A DNA stretch of 64,000 nucleotides from Chitinophaga ginsengisoli. Its GTDB lineage: Bacteria > Bacteroidota > Bacteroidia > Chitinophagales > Chitinophagaceae. A program made the translations under genes and the position numbers. Of the stretch, positions 54,261 through 62,822 are shown piece by piece (within the stretch, counting starts at the first letter, position 1; each line of letters starts with the position of its first letter). A model generated the notes under the pieces. It ran no database searches, had not been told where the DNA came from, and worked only from the letters and a program-made list of their open reading frames with translations. The stretch is from positions 1-64,000 of the forward strand of contig NZ_PYGK01000018.1 in NCBI RefSeq assembly GCF_003014595.1, written 5' to 3'.

Positions 54261-54389
54261 TTGTCAAAGACAATTTTTATCACCAGTACCGGTTTGGGTA
54301 AGCTTACTACCATTTCATTAGCCAATGCCAGCCATACCGTAATTGTCGGGATGCGTAATATATATGGAAACAATGCAGGGATGTATTGA
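54261..54389 (+). pseudogene. N-terminal remnant of a short-chain dehydrogenase
   Basis: Reads SKTIFITSTGLGKLTTISLA then HTVIVGMRNIYGNNAGMY before a stop: 42 residues resembling the first strand, the glycine-rich loop and the second strand of SDR proteins (the SKTIFITGTSSGLGK type). The loop has lost residues and the remaining ~200 residues are missing, so it is a dead fragment. The rest of the gap 54077-54474 shows only the Fnr-like site. Confidence 0.6.
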
Positions 54390-54474
54390 TAGCAGGGCTG
54401 TTAACATATCACTCCTGGCGGGAATCTTTTTTTGGCCAATTGACTTAATTTATAAACTTATAACATAATAAAAA

Positions 54475-54984
54475 ATGAAAACAACAAATAATCTTCCAAA
54501 TGCAGCTAAGGGGTTGGCCAGCCTTACCCTTTACGACGTCGCTTTCACTGTGACTGACCTTGAAGCATCTATTGACTGGTATAGTAATATCCTGAACTTT
54601 AAACTTGTCTCTAAGACCGAGTTTTCGATTGACATTGGCTCGGCAAAAGTTGCTATAATTGAAGGAGCCGGTGTGTTTTTAGAGCTTCTACAGTTTCCTG
54701 TACAACAAAGAATTGACGCGCTTTTTGCACCAGCGCCGGAGCACCTGATTCCAATTGGTAACAAAGCTATTGTATTTCAGGTAGATGATTTAGCTTTGGC
54801 AACGAAAACGTTAGAAGATAAAGGCGTACAGTTCATATGGAAAAACCTATACCTGGCTGGCGACAGCATGCTTTCGACAATGATAACAGATATTGATGGC
54901 AACAAAATAAATATTTTCCAGGCAGACACGACTATTCCAAGATTATTTCATGGCCCCCTGGCAGACCAGGACAAACAACTATAG
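54475..54984 (+). CDS. VOC-superfamily (glyoxalase/dioxygenase-like) protein
   Basis: 169 aa. Paired beta-alpha-beta-beta-beta units start at LYDVAFTVTDLEASIDWYSNILNFKLVSK and KAIVFQVDDLALATKTLEDKGVQFIW and end in MITDIDGNKINIFQ, all typical of the VOC fold. An N-terminal acidic/His metal ligand is not obvious, so it could be a binding protein and not an enzyme. Substrate unknown. Confidence 0.85.
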   Translation: MKTTNNLPNAAKGLASLTLYDVAFTVTDLEASIDWYSNILNFKLVSKTEFSIDIGSAKVAIIEGAGVFLELLQFPVQQRIDALFAPAPEHLIPIGNKAIVFQVDDLALATKTLEDKGVQFIWKNLYLAGDSMLSTMITDIDGNKINIFQADTTIPRLFHGPLADQDKQL

Positions 54985-55063
54985 CTTCAGGAATGGACGT
55001 GGCTATTACAAATTGCTTCATCATATTCAACACCAATTCCTGCATGATTAGGATGTTTTCAGG

Positions 55064-55233
55064 TACAGTGTAGCCATGAGTAAATCAGGAACGCTGACAT
55101 CAGTAGGGTGGCTTAATTCGCGGAATATCCTTCCTTGATAGAGCTCAATTTACCTGAAACGCAGGTTTGTATTAATGGTCAGTTTGAAAGCATTGTGCTG
55201 CAGTCATTTTCGGGGGAAATACATGAACCGTAG
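55064..55233. other. Gene debris in a 354-bp gap
   Basis: Coding-like open stretches with stops on both sides: plus strand 55138-55233 reads IELNLPETQVCINGQFESIV then LQSFSGEIHEP; minus strand ~55150-55045 reads ELYQGRIFRELSHPTDVSVP then DLLMATLYLKTS. Neither has a start. They look like remnants of decayed genes, possibly an AraC-type regulator, but that is a guess. Nothing else was seen in 54985-55338. Confidence 0.25.
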
Positions 55234-55338
55234 TTCTATTGTGCCAAACAATATATTCCAGTATATGCACAACAATAAGGAATCAATGCAAAACAGAAAG
55301 CAATGCAAAAGCAAACAATATTTTCTCCCCTAAACATA

Positions 55339-55899
55339 TTATAGATCGTCCAACATGGAGCGTCGTTTGTGCTTGAGCTGTTTGAAATGCGAAGGAGTAA
55401 GGCCTGTTACTTTCTTAAACTGAGCCGAAAGATGCGCTACACTGCTGTAATGCATCCTATAAGCGATTTCCGTAAGATTCAATTCATCATATACGAGTAA
55501 TTCCTTTACCCGTTCAATTTTGTGAGCGATCAAGAATTGCTCAATTGTAGTGCCCTGTACTTCTGAAAAAAGATTGGCAAGATAGGTGTAATCGTAGCTT
55601 AATTTCTGGCTTAGAAATTCGGAAAAATTTATAGCCAATGGTTCCTCTGAATAATGCACCAATTCAATAATAACATTCTTTATCTTATGTATTAATACAC
55701 TCTTTTTGTCGTCCATTAATTCAAGGCCCCATTTTAACAGCGCTGTCCTGATCTGATCATGCTGCCTGGCTGAAATATTCTCCAAAATTTCTGCTTCCCC
55801 TAATTCCACTGTAATATAATGCAATCCCAATTTTGTCAACTCCTCTTTCACTACCATCTTGCAGCGGATACAAACCATATTTTTAATGTATAGTTTCAA
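55339..55899 (-). CDS. AraC-type regulator with HMA-like N-terminal CxxC domain
   Basis: 186 aa. The N-terminal ~70 residues (MKLYIKNMVCIRCKMVVKEELTKLG...) follow the heavy-metal-associated fold, with a CxxC pair at Cys10/Cys13. The C-terminal ~100 residues are an AraC DNA-binding domain (YLANLFSEVQGTTIEQFLIAHKI; LTEIAYRMHYSSVAHLSAQFKKVTGLTPSHF). The architecture suggests a metal- or redox-responsive regulator. It lies 104 bp upstream of, and in line with, the Na+/H+ antiporter gene on the minus strand. Confidence 0.85.
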   Translation of the reverse strand: MKLYIKNMVCIRCKMVVKEELTKLGLHYITVELGEAEILENISARQHDQIRTALLKWGLELMDDKKSVLIHKIKNVIIELVHYSEEPLAINFSEFLSQKLSYDYTYLANLFSEVQGTTIEQFLIAHKIERVKELLVYDELNLTEIAYRMHYSSVAHLSAQFKKVTGLTPSHFKQLKHKRRSMLDDL

Positions 55900-56002
55900 A
55901 CAAGTTTATATATTAAATTAACATGAGCATACAAATGCCTGTATGAGAAGGAATATGGTAGCAGGATATTACTGTCCTTACTTAAATATACGTAAAAACT
56001 TC

Positions 56003-57643
56003 CTATTGGTCTTCTTTGGGAAGCAATTGATTTAATTTCAGCTCATCTATATCCATATCCCTTTCTACCTGTTTGATTGCATTATCGCTGAACCGCCCGT
56101 CTTTATGGAGTTGCAGCAGCAATTTCCGTTGAAACCGGCTAATCTCTATCTGGGCTTTTTGCATAGCAGTAAGCATTCTTACAGGAAGCTGTTCTTCCTC
56201 TTTTTCATTTCGGGTATGAGTACTTATTTCTTTGACTAATTTTACGGCTATCAGTTCGTATTTCTTTATTAATTCGATTCTGATTCGTTCTTCCGGCAGT
56301 GGGTAAAATTCATAGTCAATAAAATGTAGTGTGCTGTTCACTACATACAATTGAAGTTCTTTTTCTTCTTTATCCTCATTGATCGAAGGTTTTACGTTAA
56401 GAAGCCTGATCAACAGGGGAAGGGAAAATCCCTGCACCACCAGCGTTACAAAGATCACAACAAAGCAAACAAATATGATCAGGTGTCTTTGCGGAAAAGC
56501 ATTCCCGTTATAAAGCGTAAGCGGCAAGGCAAGAGCCGAAGCCATAGAGATCACCCCTCTTGTTCCTGTCCAGGCAACAATTAAAACATTTTTCCAATCG
56601 CCATACTGGTCGTCATCTAGCAACGCATCTTGGTGTCTCTTTTTACGCCGGTTAAAAAATCTGAATGAATAAGCTCCTGCGAAAACCCATATCATACGTA
56701 CCAAAATTGTAATCAAACTAATAATTAATCCGTATCCTATCAGCGAAGACAGTTTGTAATTTGTTAATTGCTTTAGAATGACAGGCAATTGCAGGCCAAT
56801 GAGAATAAAAATAAACCCGTTCAACAAAAACAGCAAGGTTTCCCAAATTACCTTTGTACGCATCCTTGTTTGATAAGAAAATATTTCCTGTGAACGCCAT
56901 GAGAGAAGTAGGCCTGTGCTTACAACAGCCAGTATGCCAGACGTATGCACCTGTTCTGCAGCCAAATACGATATAAAAGGTGTTAACAGGGTAAGACTGG
57001 ATTCAACAATGGAGTAGTTGTTAATTTTTTTATGTATGACTATTAACACATACCCAACCAGCAAGCCAATAAGTATTCCACCGCCGGTTACTAATAAAAA
57101 CTGCAAACCGGCTTGCCAGAACAGAAAACTCCCTGTAATAGCCGCTGCCAGCGCAAACCGGTAGGCAATTAAGGCTGAGGAATCGTTAACAAGGCTTTCG
57201 CCTTCCAGGATGCTGATAACATGTTTGTTCAAACCAAGCCCCTTGATGATGCCGGAGGCTGCCGCTGCATCAGGCGGTGAAATGATGGCGCCCATCAAAA
57301 AAGCCAGGGGCCAGGTAAACATTGGAATAAAATAATGGGCTGTAACAGCTATAGCGACTGTAGTAAAAAAAACCAGGCTAATGCCCAATGCCGATATGGG
57401 TCTTATATTGGATTTAAAATCATGCCACGAGGTGCGGAAAGCTGCATCATACAGCAAGGGTGGTAAAAAAACAAGAAAAACAACATTCGGATCCATTACC
57501 AGACCGGGTAACACAGGTACGAAGCCAATGATCAGCCCCACCAGTACCAGAAATACAGGATTAGGTAGTTTTAGTTTATCAATAACAGTCGATAAACTGA
57601 TTAAAATAGCCAATATAAAAATAATGATCTTAAAGTTCTGCAT
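56003..57643 (-). CDS. Na+/H+ antiporter, CPA1 (NhaP/NHE) family
   Basis: 546 aa with about 11-12 hydrophobic segments in the first ~400 residues and a ~120-residue charged cytoplasmic tail. Family motifs: MGAIISPPDAAAASGI, the ion-site EGESLVNDSSALIAYR (Asn-Asp pair), and WTGTRGVISMASALALP in a late helix. It exchanges cytoplasmic Na+ or K+ for H+. Probably independent of the neighbours apart from the AraC-type gene downstream. Confidence 0.93.
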   Translation of the reverse strand: MQNFKIIIFILAILISLSTVIDKLKLPNPVFLVLVGLIIGFVPVLPGLVMDPNVVFLVFLPPLLYDAAFRTSWHDFKSNIRPISALGISLVFFTTVAIAVTAHYFIPMFTWPLAFLMGAIISPPDAAAASGIIKGLGLNKHVISILEGESLVNDSSALIAYRFALAAAITGSFLFWQAGLQFLLVTGGGILIGLLVGYVLIVIHKKINNYSIVESSLTLLTPFISYLAAEQVHTSGILAVVSTGLLLSWRSQEIFSYQTRMRTKVIWETLLFLLNGFIFILIGLQLPVILKQLTNYKLSSLIGYGLIISLITILVRMIWVFAGAYSFRFFNRRKKRHQDALLDDDQYGDWKNVLIVAWTGTRGVISMASALALPLTLYNGNAFPQRHLIIFVCFVVIFVTLVVQGFSLPLLIRLLNVKPSINEDKEEKELQLYVVNSTLHFIDYEFYPLPEERIRIELIKKYELIAVKLVKEISTHTRNEKEEEQLPVRMLTAMQKAQIEISRFQRKLLLQLHKDGRFSDNAIKQVERDMDIDELKLNQLLPKEDQ

Positions 57644-57839
57644 TCTCCACCTGTATTCCGTTTTACGTTCTTGTAAGTTACGCTTATTAATCCGGATGCC
57701 TGCAAATGTGTGAATGATGTAACTTAATTATCTAATTGTGTAACAGCTATTTGGGCTAATTGATTCATTTTTGCATCATGTTGTAATGCGGAATAGTAAT
57801 AGTAAATTAATTAAGAAACCATTGCAACACATTAAAATC

Positions 57840-58139
57840 ATGAAAAAGTTTATAGGAATTTCAATCCTGGCCATTCTGTTGGGATTTTCTTCAGCCAATG
57901 CACAGGATACAACTAAAAAAGTAACCACAAAAGTCAAAGAAGGTGTGGTGAAAGCTGGCAATAAAACTGCCGAACTCGCTTCAAAAGGCAAGAATGCTAT
58001 TACCGACAAAATTTATAAGGACAAGGAAGGCCCGAATGGAGAAACCATTTATATTAACAAGCATTCAAAGTATTATTGGATCGATAAGAAAGGACATAAA
58101 GTGCCTATTAGCAAGAATAAATTAAGAAGCAAACAATAG
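57840..58139 (+). CDS. Small secreted basic protein
   Basis: 99 aa from ATG 57840 (MKKFIGISILAILLGFSSANAQ, clear signal peptide). The mature part is Lys/Thr-rich, then GPNGETIYINKHSKYYWIDK followed by KGHKVPISKNK. This last part resembles the PBCV-type basic adaptor repeat (GP-G-x-YYI--GKKVY) seen in many small secreted proteins; assignment from memory and weak. Function unknown. Confidence 0.75.
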   Translation: MKKFIGISILAILLGFSSANAQDTTKKVTTKVKEGVVKAGNKTAELASKGKNAITDKIYKDKEGPNGETIYINKHSKYYWIDKKGHKVPISKNKLRSKQ

Positions 58140-58198
58140 TTGATATTCTGATCGGTGGAGACCGGCCCACTCCATTACCTACTTTTAAAACATAAATA

Positions 58199-58594
58199 AT
58201 GGTACTAATTGAGGAATTCAGAATTGGCAATTATCTTTTGGTAGATAATAAACTTCGCAGAGTATGGTGCATAGAAAATCGAGAAAGAAATACAGAAGAT
58301 AAAGTTATAGGCTTTGAAAACGACGATAATGATTGTGAATTTGAAATTGCAAAATCTGAAAGGTTTGAACGGGTAAAAATAAATGACCAGATCTTGTTGA
58401 ACCTGGGATTCAGTTTTCATACCTATTTTAAATTATGGCAACGCAAAAGGCCCGAAAGAACCTATTCTATTGAGCTGGATGCTGACTACTTTCCTTTAGA
58501 CTTTTCGCATCAACCTATTGTAAAGAATATGTTATATCTACATCAGTTGCAGAATCTCTTCTTTATTATTCAGGGTGAAGAATTGAGCTTTTAA
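58199..58594 (+). CDS. Conserved hypothetical protein of Bacteroidota type
   Basis: 131 aa. It starts with EEFRIGNYLLVDNKLRRVW and ends with MLYLHQLQNLFFIIQGEELSF. This pair of ends (RIGN... and LHQLQNLYF-GEEL) is known from small proteins of unknown role often found in prophages and mobile regions. No catalytic motif. It lies 60 bp after the small secreted protein gene. Confidence 0.75.
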   Translation: MVLIEEFRIGNYLLVDNKLRRVWCIENRERNTEDKVIGFENDDNDCEFEIAKSERFERVKINDQILLNLGFSFHTYFKLWQRKRPERTYSIELDADYFPLDFSHQPIVKNMLYLHQLQNLFFIIQGEELSF

Positions 58595-58787
58595 TAATAG
58601 TTCTATTCAGCGCCCCCGCCCGCATCTCCTGACGAAACAGGTAAGCCGTCTTGAATTGAGTATTGGGGCGGTTTTCTTCCACCAGCAGTAAACAGTAAAC
58701 TGCCAGAATAGTCATAAAACACTTACTCAAAATTTATTTAATAATTTATCCATCAGTGGTTATGTCAATCACACTTTATTTATATTT

Positions 58788-59123
58788 ATGTCAAACAATT
58801 CAATTAGCACCATTATTAAGGACAACGAGAAGTTTAGTCCTGAAAACTATCCGAAAGCGTTTCATGAGCTTTCCATTTTAAATCAAGGGGTAGCACACGT
58901 CGCCATTTATTTCAAAGTTGAGATCGTTATCTCTTACTTAAAGGACCATTCTCTAAAAACGGATTGGGTTGAAGCCAATCCGGCACTCGCGCGATTAATT
59001 ACTTCGGGTTTTTTCAAAACTTCACATTTGGAATCATTATTTGAATCGTGCCGAAACAATAAAGTTTTTCTTTATGATTTGGAAGAATACGTGACCAGGC
59101 TACTTTTGATCCAAAGGAATTAA
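58788..59123 (+). CDS. Unknown small alpha-helical protein
   Basis: 111 aa, no signal, no cysteine-rich or catalytic motif. Mostly helical (PKAFHELSILNQGVAHVAIYFKVEIVISYLKD; LESLFESCRNNKVFLYDLEEYVTRLLLIQRN). No family recognised. Neighbours give no clue. Confidence 0.5.
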   Translation: MSNNSISTIIKDNEKFSPENYPKAFHELSILNQGVAHVAIYFKVEIVISYLKDHSLKTDWVEANPALARLITSGFFKTSHLESLFESCRNNKVFLYDLEEYVTRLLLIQRN

Positions 59124-59126
59124 TTT

Positions 59127-59548
59127 TTAGTGTGGCGAAATCTCATTCGTTTCCACAAAAACGGCATAGGATTTGGGAATTATTTTTCCTCCATACAGGT
59201 ACGCATATACTTTTATAAATGTTGTTCCGAAGTATATAGTGACGCTCGAATAATAAATCCACAGCAAAAGAACAACCAGACATCCTGCAGCACCATAGAT
59301 AGAAGTCACATTAAAATGACCAGGAAAATAACCTATAGCAGCTTTGCCAAGAATAAAAAGATGGATGTAAATATAGCTACTTTTATTGCATCCTTCCATT
59401 TCACGTTTCCGTCCGGCAGGTATTTAAGCATGAATGTAAACAACGCTGCCACAATAGCGATAATAAAAATCCGGTTGATTGCGTATACTATGTAAATGCC
59501 GGCACCTGCTAAGAATTCAAGATAATTACCAAAAATATCAATCAGCAA
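59127..59548 (-). pseudogene. Truncated, frameshifted YihY/BrkB-family membrane protein
   Basis: The C-terminal ~140 residues of the ~300-residue YihY family are recognisable: LIDIFGNYLEFLAGAGIYIV, KYLPDGNVKWKDAI, then after a frame change GKAAIGYFPGHFNVTSIYGA and LLLWIYYSSVTIYFG. The break lies at about 59347: the minus strand reads TTGGCAAAG where TTGGGCAAAG would keep the frame, i.e. one missing G. The N-terminal half is absent and a stop precedes the first recognisable residue. Confidence 0.8.
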
Positions 59549-59640
59549 GTTGATTATTCATGATAAAACAAGTGTGAAACCAATGAGGGCCATTTTGGGT
59601 GTCATTCATGAAGTGAAGGCCCAAAGCAGGCACAAAAGAG

Positions 59641-59684
59641 AAAAGCCTTGAAATCCTTTATCACTAAAGAATTTCAGAGCTTTT
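59641..59684. repeat. Imperfect 19-bp inverted repeat
   Basis: AAAAGCCTTGAAATCCTTT (59641-59659) matches the complement of 59666-59684 at 16 of 19 positions, loop 6 nt. It could be a terminator for the YihY remnant or the lanthipeptide gene, or a scar of a mobile element. Confidence 0.45.
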
Positions 59685-59745
59685 AAAGCTGTTGGGACGA
59701 CTAGTAAATACTGAAAACACCCCGCAAGTGCCCCAAGCAACATTT

Positions 59746-59904
59746 TCAGCACACACGACAGCTACCCAGCATCGTGTGAATAGGATCACAAGGGTTATCC
59801 GGGTCCGCGCTTATTCTCCTGCCCACCGTTCCCTTAACGTTTTTGTTTAAGCTGGCAATCTTGATCTTGCCCAGGTGTAATTTCTGTACTGCTTTCTTTT
59901 TCAT
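59746..59904 (-). CDS. Orphan class I lanthipeptide precursor
   Basis: 52 aa, ATG 59904 to TGA 59746, below normal ORF-calling length. The leader MKKKAVQKLHLGKIKIASLN matches the Bacteroidota class I lanthipeptide leader pattern (basic start, L-x-L-x-K-x-x-I-A/S-x-L-N). The putative core carries Thr26, Ser32, Thr44 and Ser48 as dehydratable residues and Cys39, Cys49 and Cys52 as ring partners, ending CRVC. No GG or VKGG cleavage site is obvious; VKGTVGRR (23-30) is the likely boundary. No LanB/LanC/LanT genes are in the window, so maturation must occur from elsewhere or not at all. Confidence 0.7.
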   Translation of the reverse strand: MKKKAVQKLHLGKIKIASLNKNVKGTVGRRISADPDNPCDPIHTMLGSCRVC

Positions 59905-60461
59905 GAGAAATGGGTTAAAGGGTTAAGAAAATTAATAGCCAATATAAAAAAAATCGTGGACATTTGTTCTCCTGTAAACAAGGGATATTGGGAAATCAGC
60001 AGCTCGTTCGGGTTTGGTAATACTCAAAAATAAACTATTTCTGAAATCAGATATAATAAGGAAACACAAAAGGCCGCCTCATTACTAACCATGAAAATTA
60101 ATCGGGTACCCATAAATTCAAATAAGGCTCTATTTGGGGATGTCAAAAAAAGTTTTCGGAAGTTTCAGCGTCATTCTCACTATCCTTAGCATATTATGCT
60201 TAGGAGATTCGTTCCGAAAATGTCATATAAGCCTATTTTAAGCGGCTTTAAGCGTCTCCAAGGGTTCGAATGAATATTATAAGATCAAAGAATTTATAGG
60301 GCTTAAATGCGTAAGAATCGACAGTCAATCCTCAAAGTTCGATCAGGATAGATTCCATTTAAAATCACCTCCAAAAACCTTACTGAAAATGAGGAAGATG
60401 CACCTCATTCCTGAAACGCTCAAATCCCATTCGACAGATCAAAGATTACATCAAGTAGCTT

Positions 60462-60870
60462 CTAAACCGCTGAGCCTTTTATTTGGCCTGAACTTAAAGA
60501 ATTAAAAGGATTTGCTGAGAGAAGAAATGCTGATCCAAAGATCAGCGCGTACAGCTTGATCCGAAACAGCCCATCAGTTTTCATAGCATTCCCACTCGCG
60601 GTTTTGTCCGCTGGTACTTCTTCCTGTAGTACGTCCCAATGTTCCGCAAGTTTCCCGTCTTTTACGCTGAAAATATCCACAGCAAATATAGCTTTTCCCA
60701 AACCAATTGGAAAATCTTCCGTGCACCGTTACTATCTGGCCGTTCTCTGCAAGGGTTGTCGGCTCATATTTAAAATCGGGAGGTAAAGTGGGTATTACCT
60801 GTTTTAGTCCTGCGGTTCCATTTGGCATTACAGGATTGTGTTGAATGTAGTCACTGCTGAATTATTTATT
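60462..60870 (-). pseudogene. Frameshifted, truncated SnoaL-like gene
   Basis: Residues SDYIQHNPVMPNGTAGLKQV and HGRFSNWFGK are in one frame and AIFAVDIFSVKDGKLAEHWD plus VLQEE in another; together they match a SnoaL-like unit and resemble the intact gene at 48444. The frame changes at an A4 run (plus strand T4, 60693-60696), where one A too many breaks the reading. A stop directly upstream of the SDYIQ segment shows the N-terminus is lost. The region 59905-60461 holds no other gene that I can support, only a 10-bp hairpin at 60184-60204. Confidence 0.75.
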
Positions 60871-60891
60871 GTAAGTATTTCTGAAAGATGT

Positions 60892-61893
60892 TTATCTAAC
60901 CTGCACCACCACTTTCCCTCTGGCTCTGCCACTGTTCACGTAATCCAGTGCCTCATTCATTTCTCCAAAGTGGTAAACCTTATCCACTACCGGTTTCAAA
61001 ACATTAGCCTCTACCAATTTTGTAATTTCTGCCAATTCTCTGCCATTGGCTTTCATAAATAAAAAAGAATAGCGCACTCCTAATTTTTCTGCCTGTCTGC
61101 GTGCTTTTTTGCTAATGAAACCTAAGATCAATCTCAACAGCCAAGGCAGGCCCATTTCCTCAGCAAAAGCAGGGTCTGGCGGGCCTGAAATGGAAACCAC
61201 TTTACCACCCGATTTTAGAATACGAAGAGATTTTTCCAAACTTTTCACATCCTGACTGTTGAGAACAAGATCGTAATCTTGTAATATATTCTCAAAATCC
61301 TGAGTTTTATAATCGATCACCACATCGGCTCCAAGATTCTTCACCAAATCAAAATTGCCTTTGCTGGCCGTGGTTGCAACGGTAGCACCCAGATGTTTCG
61401 CTAACTGAATGGCAATACTTCCTACGCCGCCGGAACCTGCCTGAATAAATACTTTCTGCCCTTTTCTCAAATGTCCTTTTTCCATAAAAGCCTGCCAAAC
61501 TGTTAGTGATACCAAGGGCAGAGAAGCCGCTTCATCCATCGAAATATTTTTCGGCTTGAGAGCTACATCTTTTTCATCAACCGAAATAAATTCGGCAAAA
61601 CCGCCAATGTGGTAATCGGCAGGTCGGCTGTACACTTCATCGCCAACTTTAAAACGCGTTACGTTAGTGCCAATCTCAACCACGACGCCTGCCACATCGT
61701 GACCTAAAATCAGCGGCATCCTGTATTTCAGCATCATTTTAAACTCGCCACTTTTAATTTTGGCGTCGAGTTGATTGATACCAGCTGCGTGAATTTCTAT
61801 TAAAATTTCGTTGGCTTTTACGGTAGGTTTAGGCAGTTCGCTCAGCTTCAAAGGTGCTGTTTTGCTGTAGCGTTCGATGGTGTATGCTTTCAT
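60892..61893 (-). CDS. NAD(P)-dependent MDR-family alcohol/quinone oxidoreductase
   Basis: 333 aa from ATG 61893 (MKAYTIERYSKTAPLKL); the reading to 61965 adds residues that overlap the likely operator. GroES-like domain (AAGINQLDAKIKSGEF, LGHDVAGVVVEIGTNVTRFKVGDEVY) and Rossmann domain (GQKVFIQAGSGGVGSIAIQLAKHLGA). No structural or catalytic Zn cysteines. Paralogue of 6411-7346. It is the last of three consecutive minus-strand oxidoreductase genes. Confidence 0.9.
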   Translation of the reverse strand: MKAYTIERYSKTAPLKLSELPKPTVKANEILIEIHAAGINQLDAKIKSGEFKMMLKYRMPLILGHDVAGVVVEIGTNVTRFKVGDEVYSRPADYHIGGFAEFISVDEKDVALKPKNISMDEAASLPLVSLTVWQAFMEKGHLRKGQKVFIQAGSGGVGSIAIQLAKHLGATVATTASKGNFDLVKNLGADVVIDYKTQDFENILQDYDLVLNSQDVKSLEKSLRILKSGGKVVSISGPPDPAFAEEMGLPWLLRLILGFISKKARRQAEKLGVRYSFLFMKANGRELAEITKLVEANVLKPVVDKVYHFGEMNEALDYVNSGRARGKVVVQVR

Positions 61894-61932
61894 TATGTTT
61901 AATTTTTTATTGAATGATAAGGTTGTTTTTGG

Positions 61933-61946
61933 ATAGACTAGTCTAT
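61933..61946. promoter_or_regulatory. TetR-type operator palindrome (ATAGACTAGTCTAT)
   Basis: Perfect 14-bp palindrome, 40 bp upstream of the oxidoreductase start at 61893. TAGAC...GTCTA half-sites are typical of TetR/NemR-like repressors that control quinone/aldehyde reductases. No TetR gene is in the window. Confidence 0.5.
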
Positions 61947-61980
61947 GCAAAAAAGCTTCTCTCAAGATGATGTCATCTCA

Positions 61981-62748
61981 TTAGGAAAGCAATAATTTTT
62001 CTACCTTCTTTTTATTCACCAATCTGTAGGCTAGCCTTGGAAATAATCTGTTGATGTGGTAAACCGCATTGCTGTCGCCAATACGGATGATTGGGGCACC
62101 TTTTTTTACCCCTTTAATCAAACCTTTCACCAATTCCTGCGGACTGATTTTTTTGTCATCTCTATCCGCCACCATATCGGTATCAACTAAAGGGGGCAAC
62201 AGTTCGAAAACTTTCACTTTACTCTTGAGGATTTGCAGATGTTTGCGCAGTGAAACAGTGTAAAATGCCAAGGCTACCTTTGATGAAGAGTAAGTCGCTT
62301 CAATTGCTGACGGAATGATGCTCAGAATCGATGTCGTATGAATAATCGCCGCTTCCGGTCTATTTTTCAGCATATCCATAAACAGATTATTCAGCCTGAT
62401 GACACCCAAATAATTCACCTCCATTTCATACGCCGCACCTTCCAGATGTTTTTTGTTCGGAATGCCTAAATTAATTGGAGGAACTCCCACGCCAGCATTG
62501 TGGTACAAAATATCGATGCCACCCAATTCTGTTATTTTTTTGAAAAGTGCCTCTGCATCTGTCTCGTTCGCCGCATCACTTTGGATAGCTGTAATTGCCG
62601 GATAATGTTTTGACACTTCGTCCAATTTAGCTTTATTTCTTCCGGTGATGATGACTTTGGCTCCGGCTTCCGAAAACTGTTTGGCCGCTTCCAGACCGAT
62701 ACCAGATGCACCGCCGGTGATGAGGATGGTTTTATTTTGAATATTCAT
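61981..62748 (-). CDS. Short-chain dehydrogenase/reductase (classical SDR)
   Basis: 255 aa. Cofactor motif TGGASGIGLEAAKQF (10-24), NAGVG, catalytic Tyr in TYSSSKVAL with Lys four residues later, and the preceding Ser in HTTSILSI. It resembles the DltE-like branch of SDRs. Cytoplasmic; substrate unknown. Between the MDR gene and a second SDR gene, same strand, with gaps of 87 and 74 bp. Confidence 0.9.
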   Translation of the reverse strand: MNIQNKTILITGGASGIGLEAAKQFSEAGAKVIITGRNKAKLDEVSKHYPAITAIQSDAANETDAEALFKKITELGGIDILYHNAGVGVPPINLGIPNKKHLEGAAYEMEVNYLGVIRLNNLFMDMLKNRPEAAIIHTTSILSIIPSAIEATYSSSKVALAFYTVSLRKHLQILKSKVKVFELLPPLVDTDMVADRDDKKISPQELVKGLIKGVKKGAPIIRIGDSNAVYHINRLFPRLAYRLVNKKKVEKLLLS

Positions 62749-62822
62749 TTTGATCGATTAAATAATTGTCATATAAAAAATAGATAAGAAAGTCCCTTGC
62801 TGAATTTTCTTACTCAAATTTT

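Noticed and set aside
54260..54274. ATTGTC-AAA-GACAAT palindrome as an operator
   Set aside because: It coincides with the codons SKTI of the SDR remnant and is explained by that sequence.
54475..54984. VOC gene as an antibiotic-resistance (bleomycin) protein
   Set aside because: Only the general VOC fold is visible; no feature ties it to resistance.
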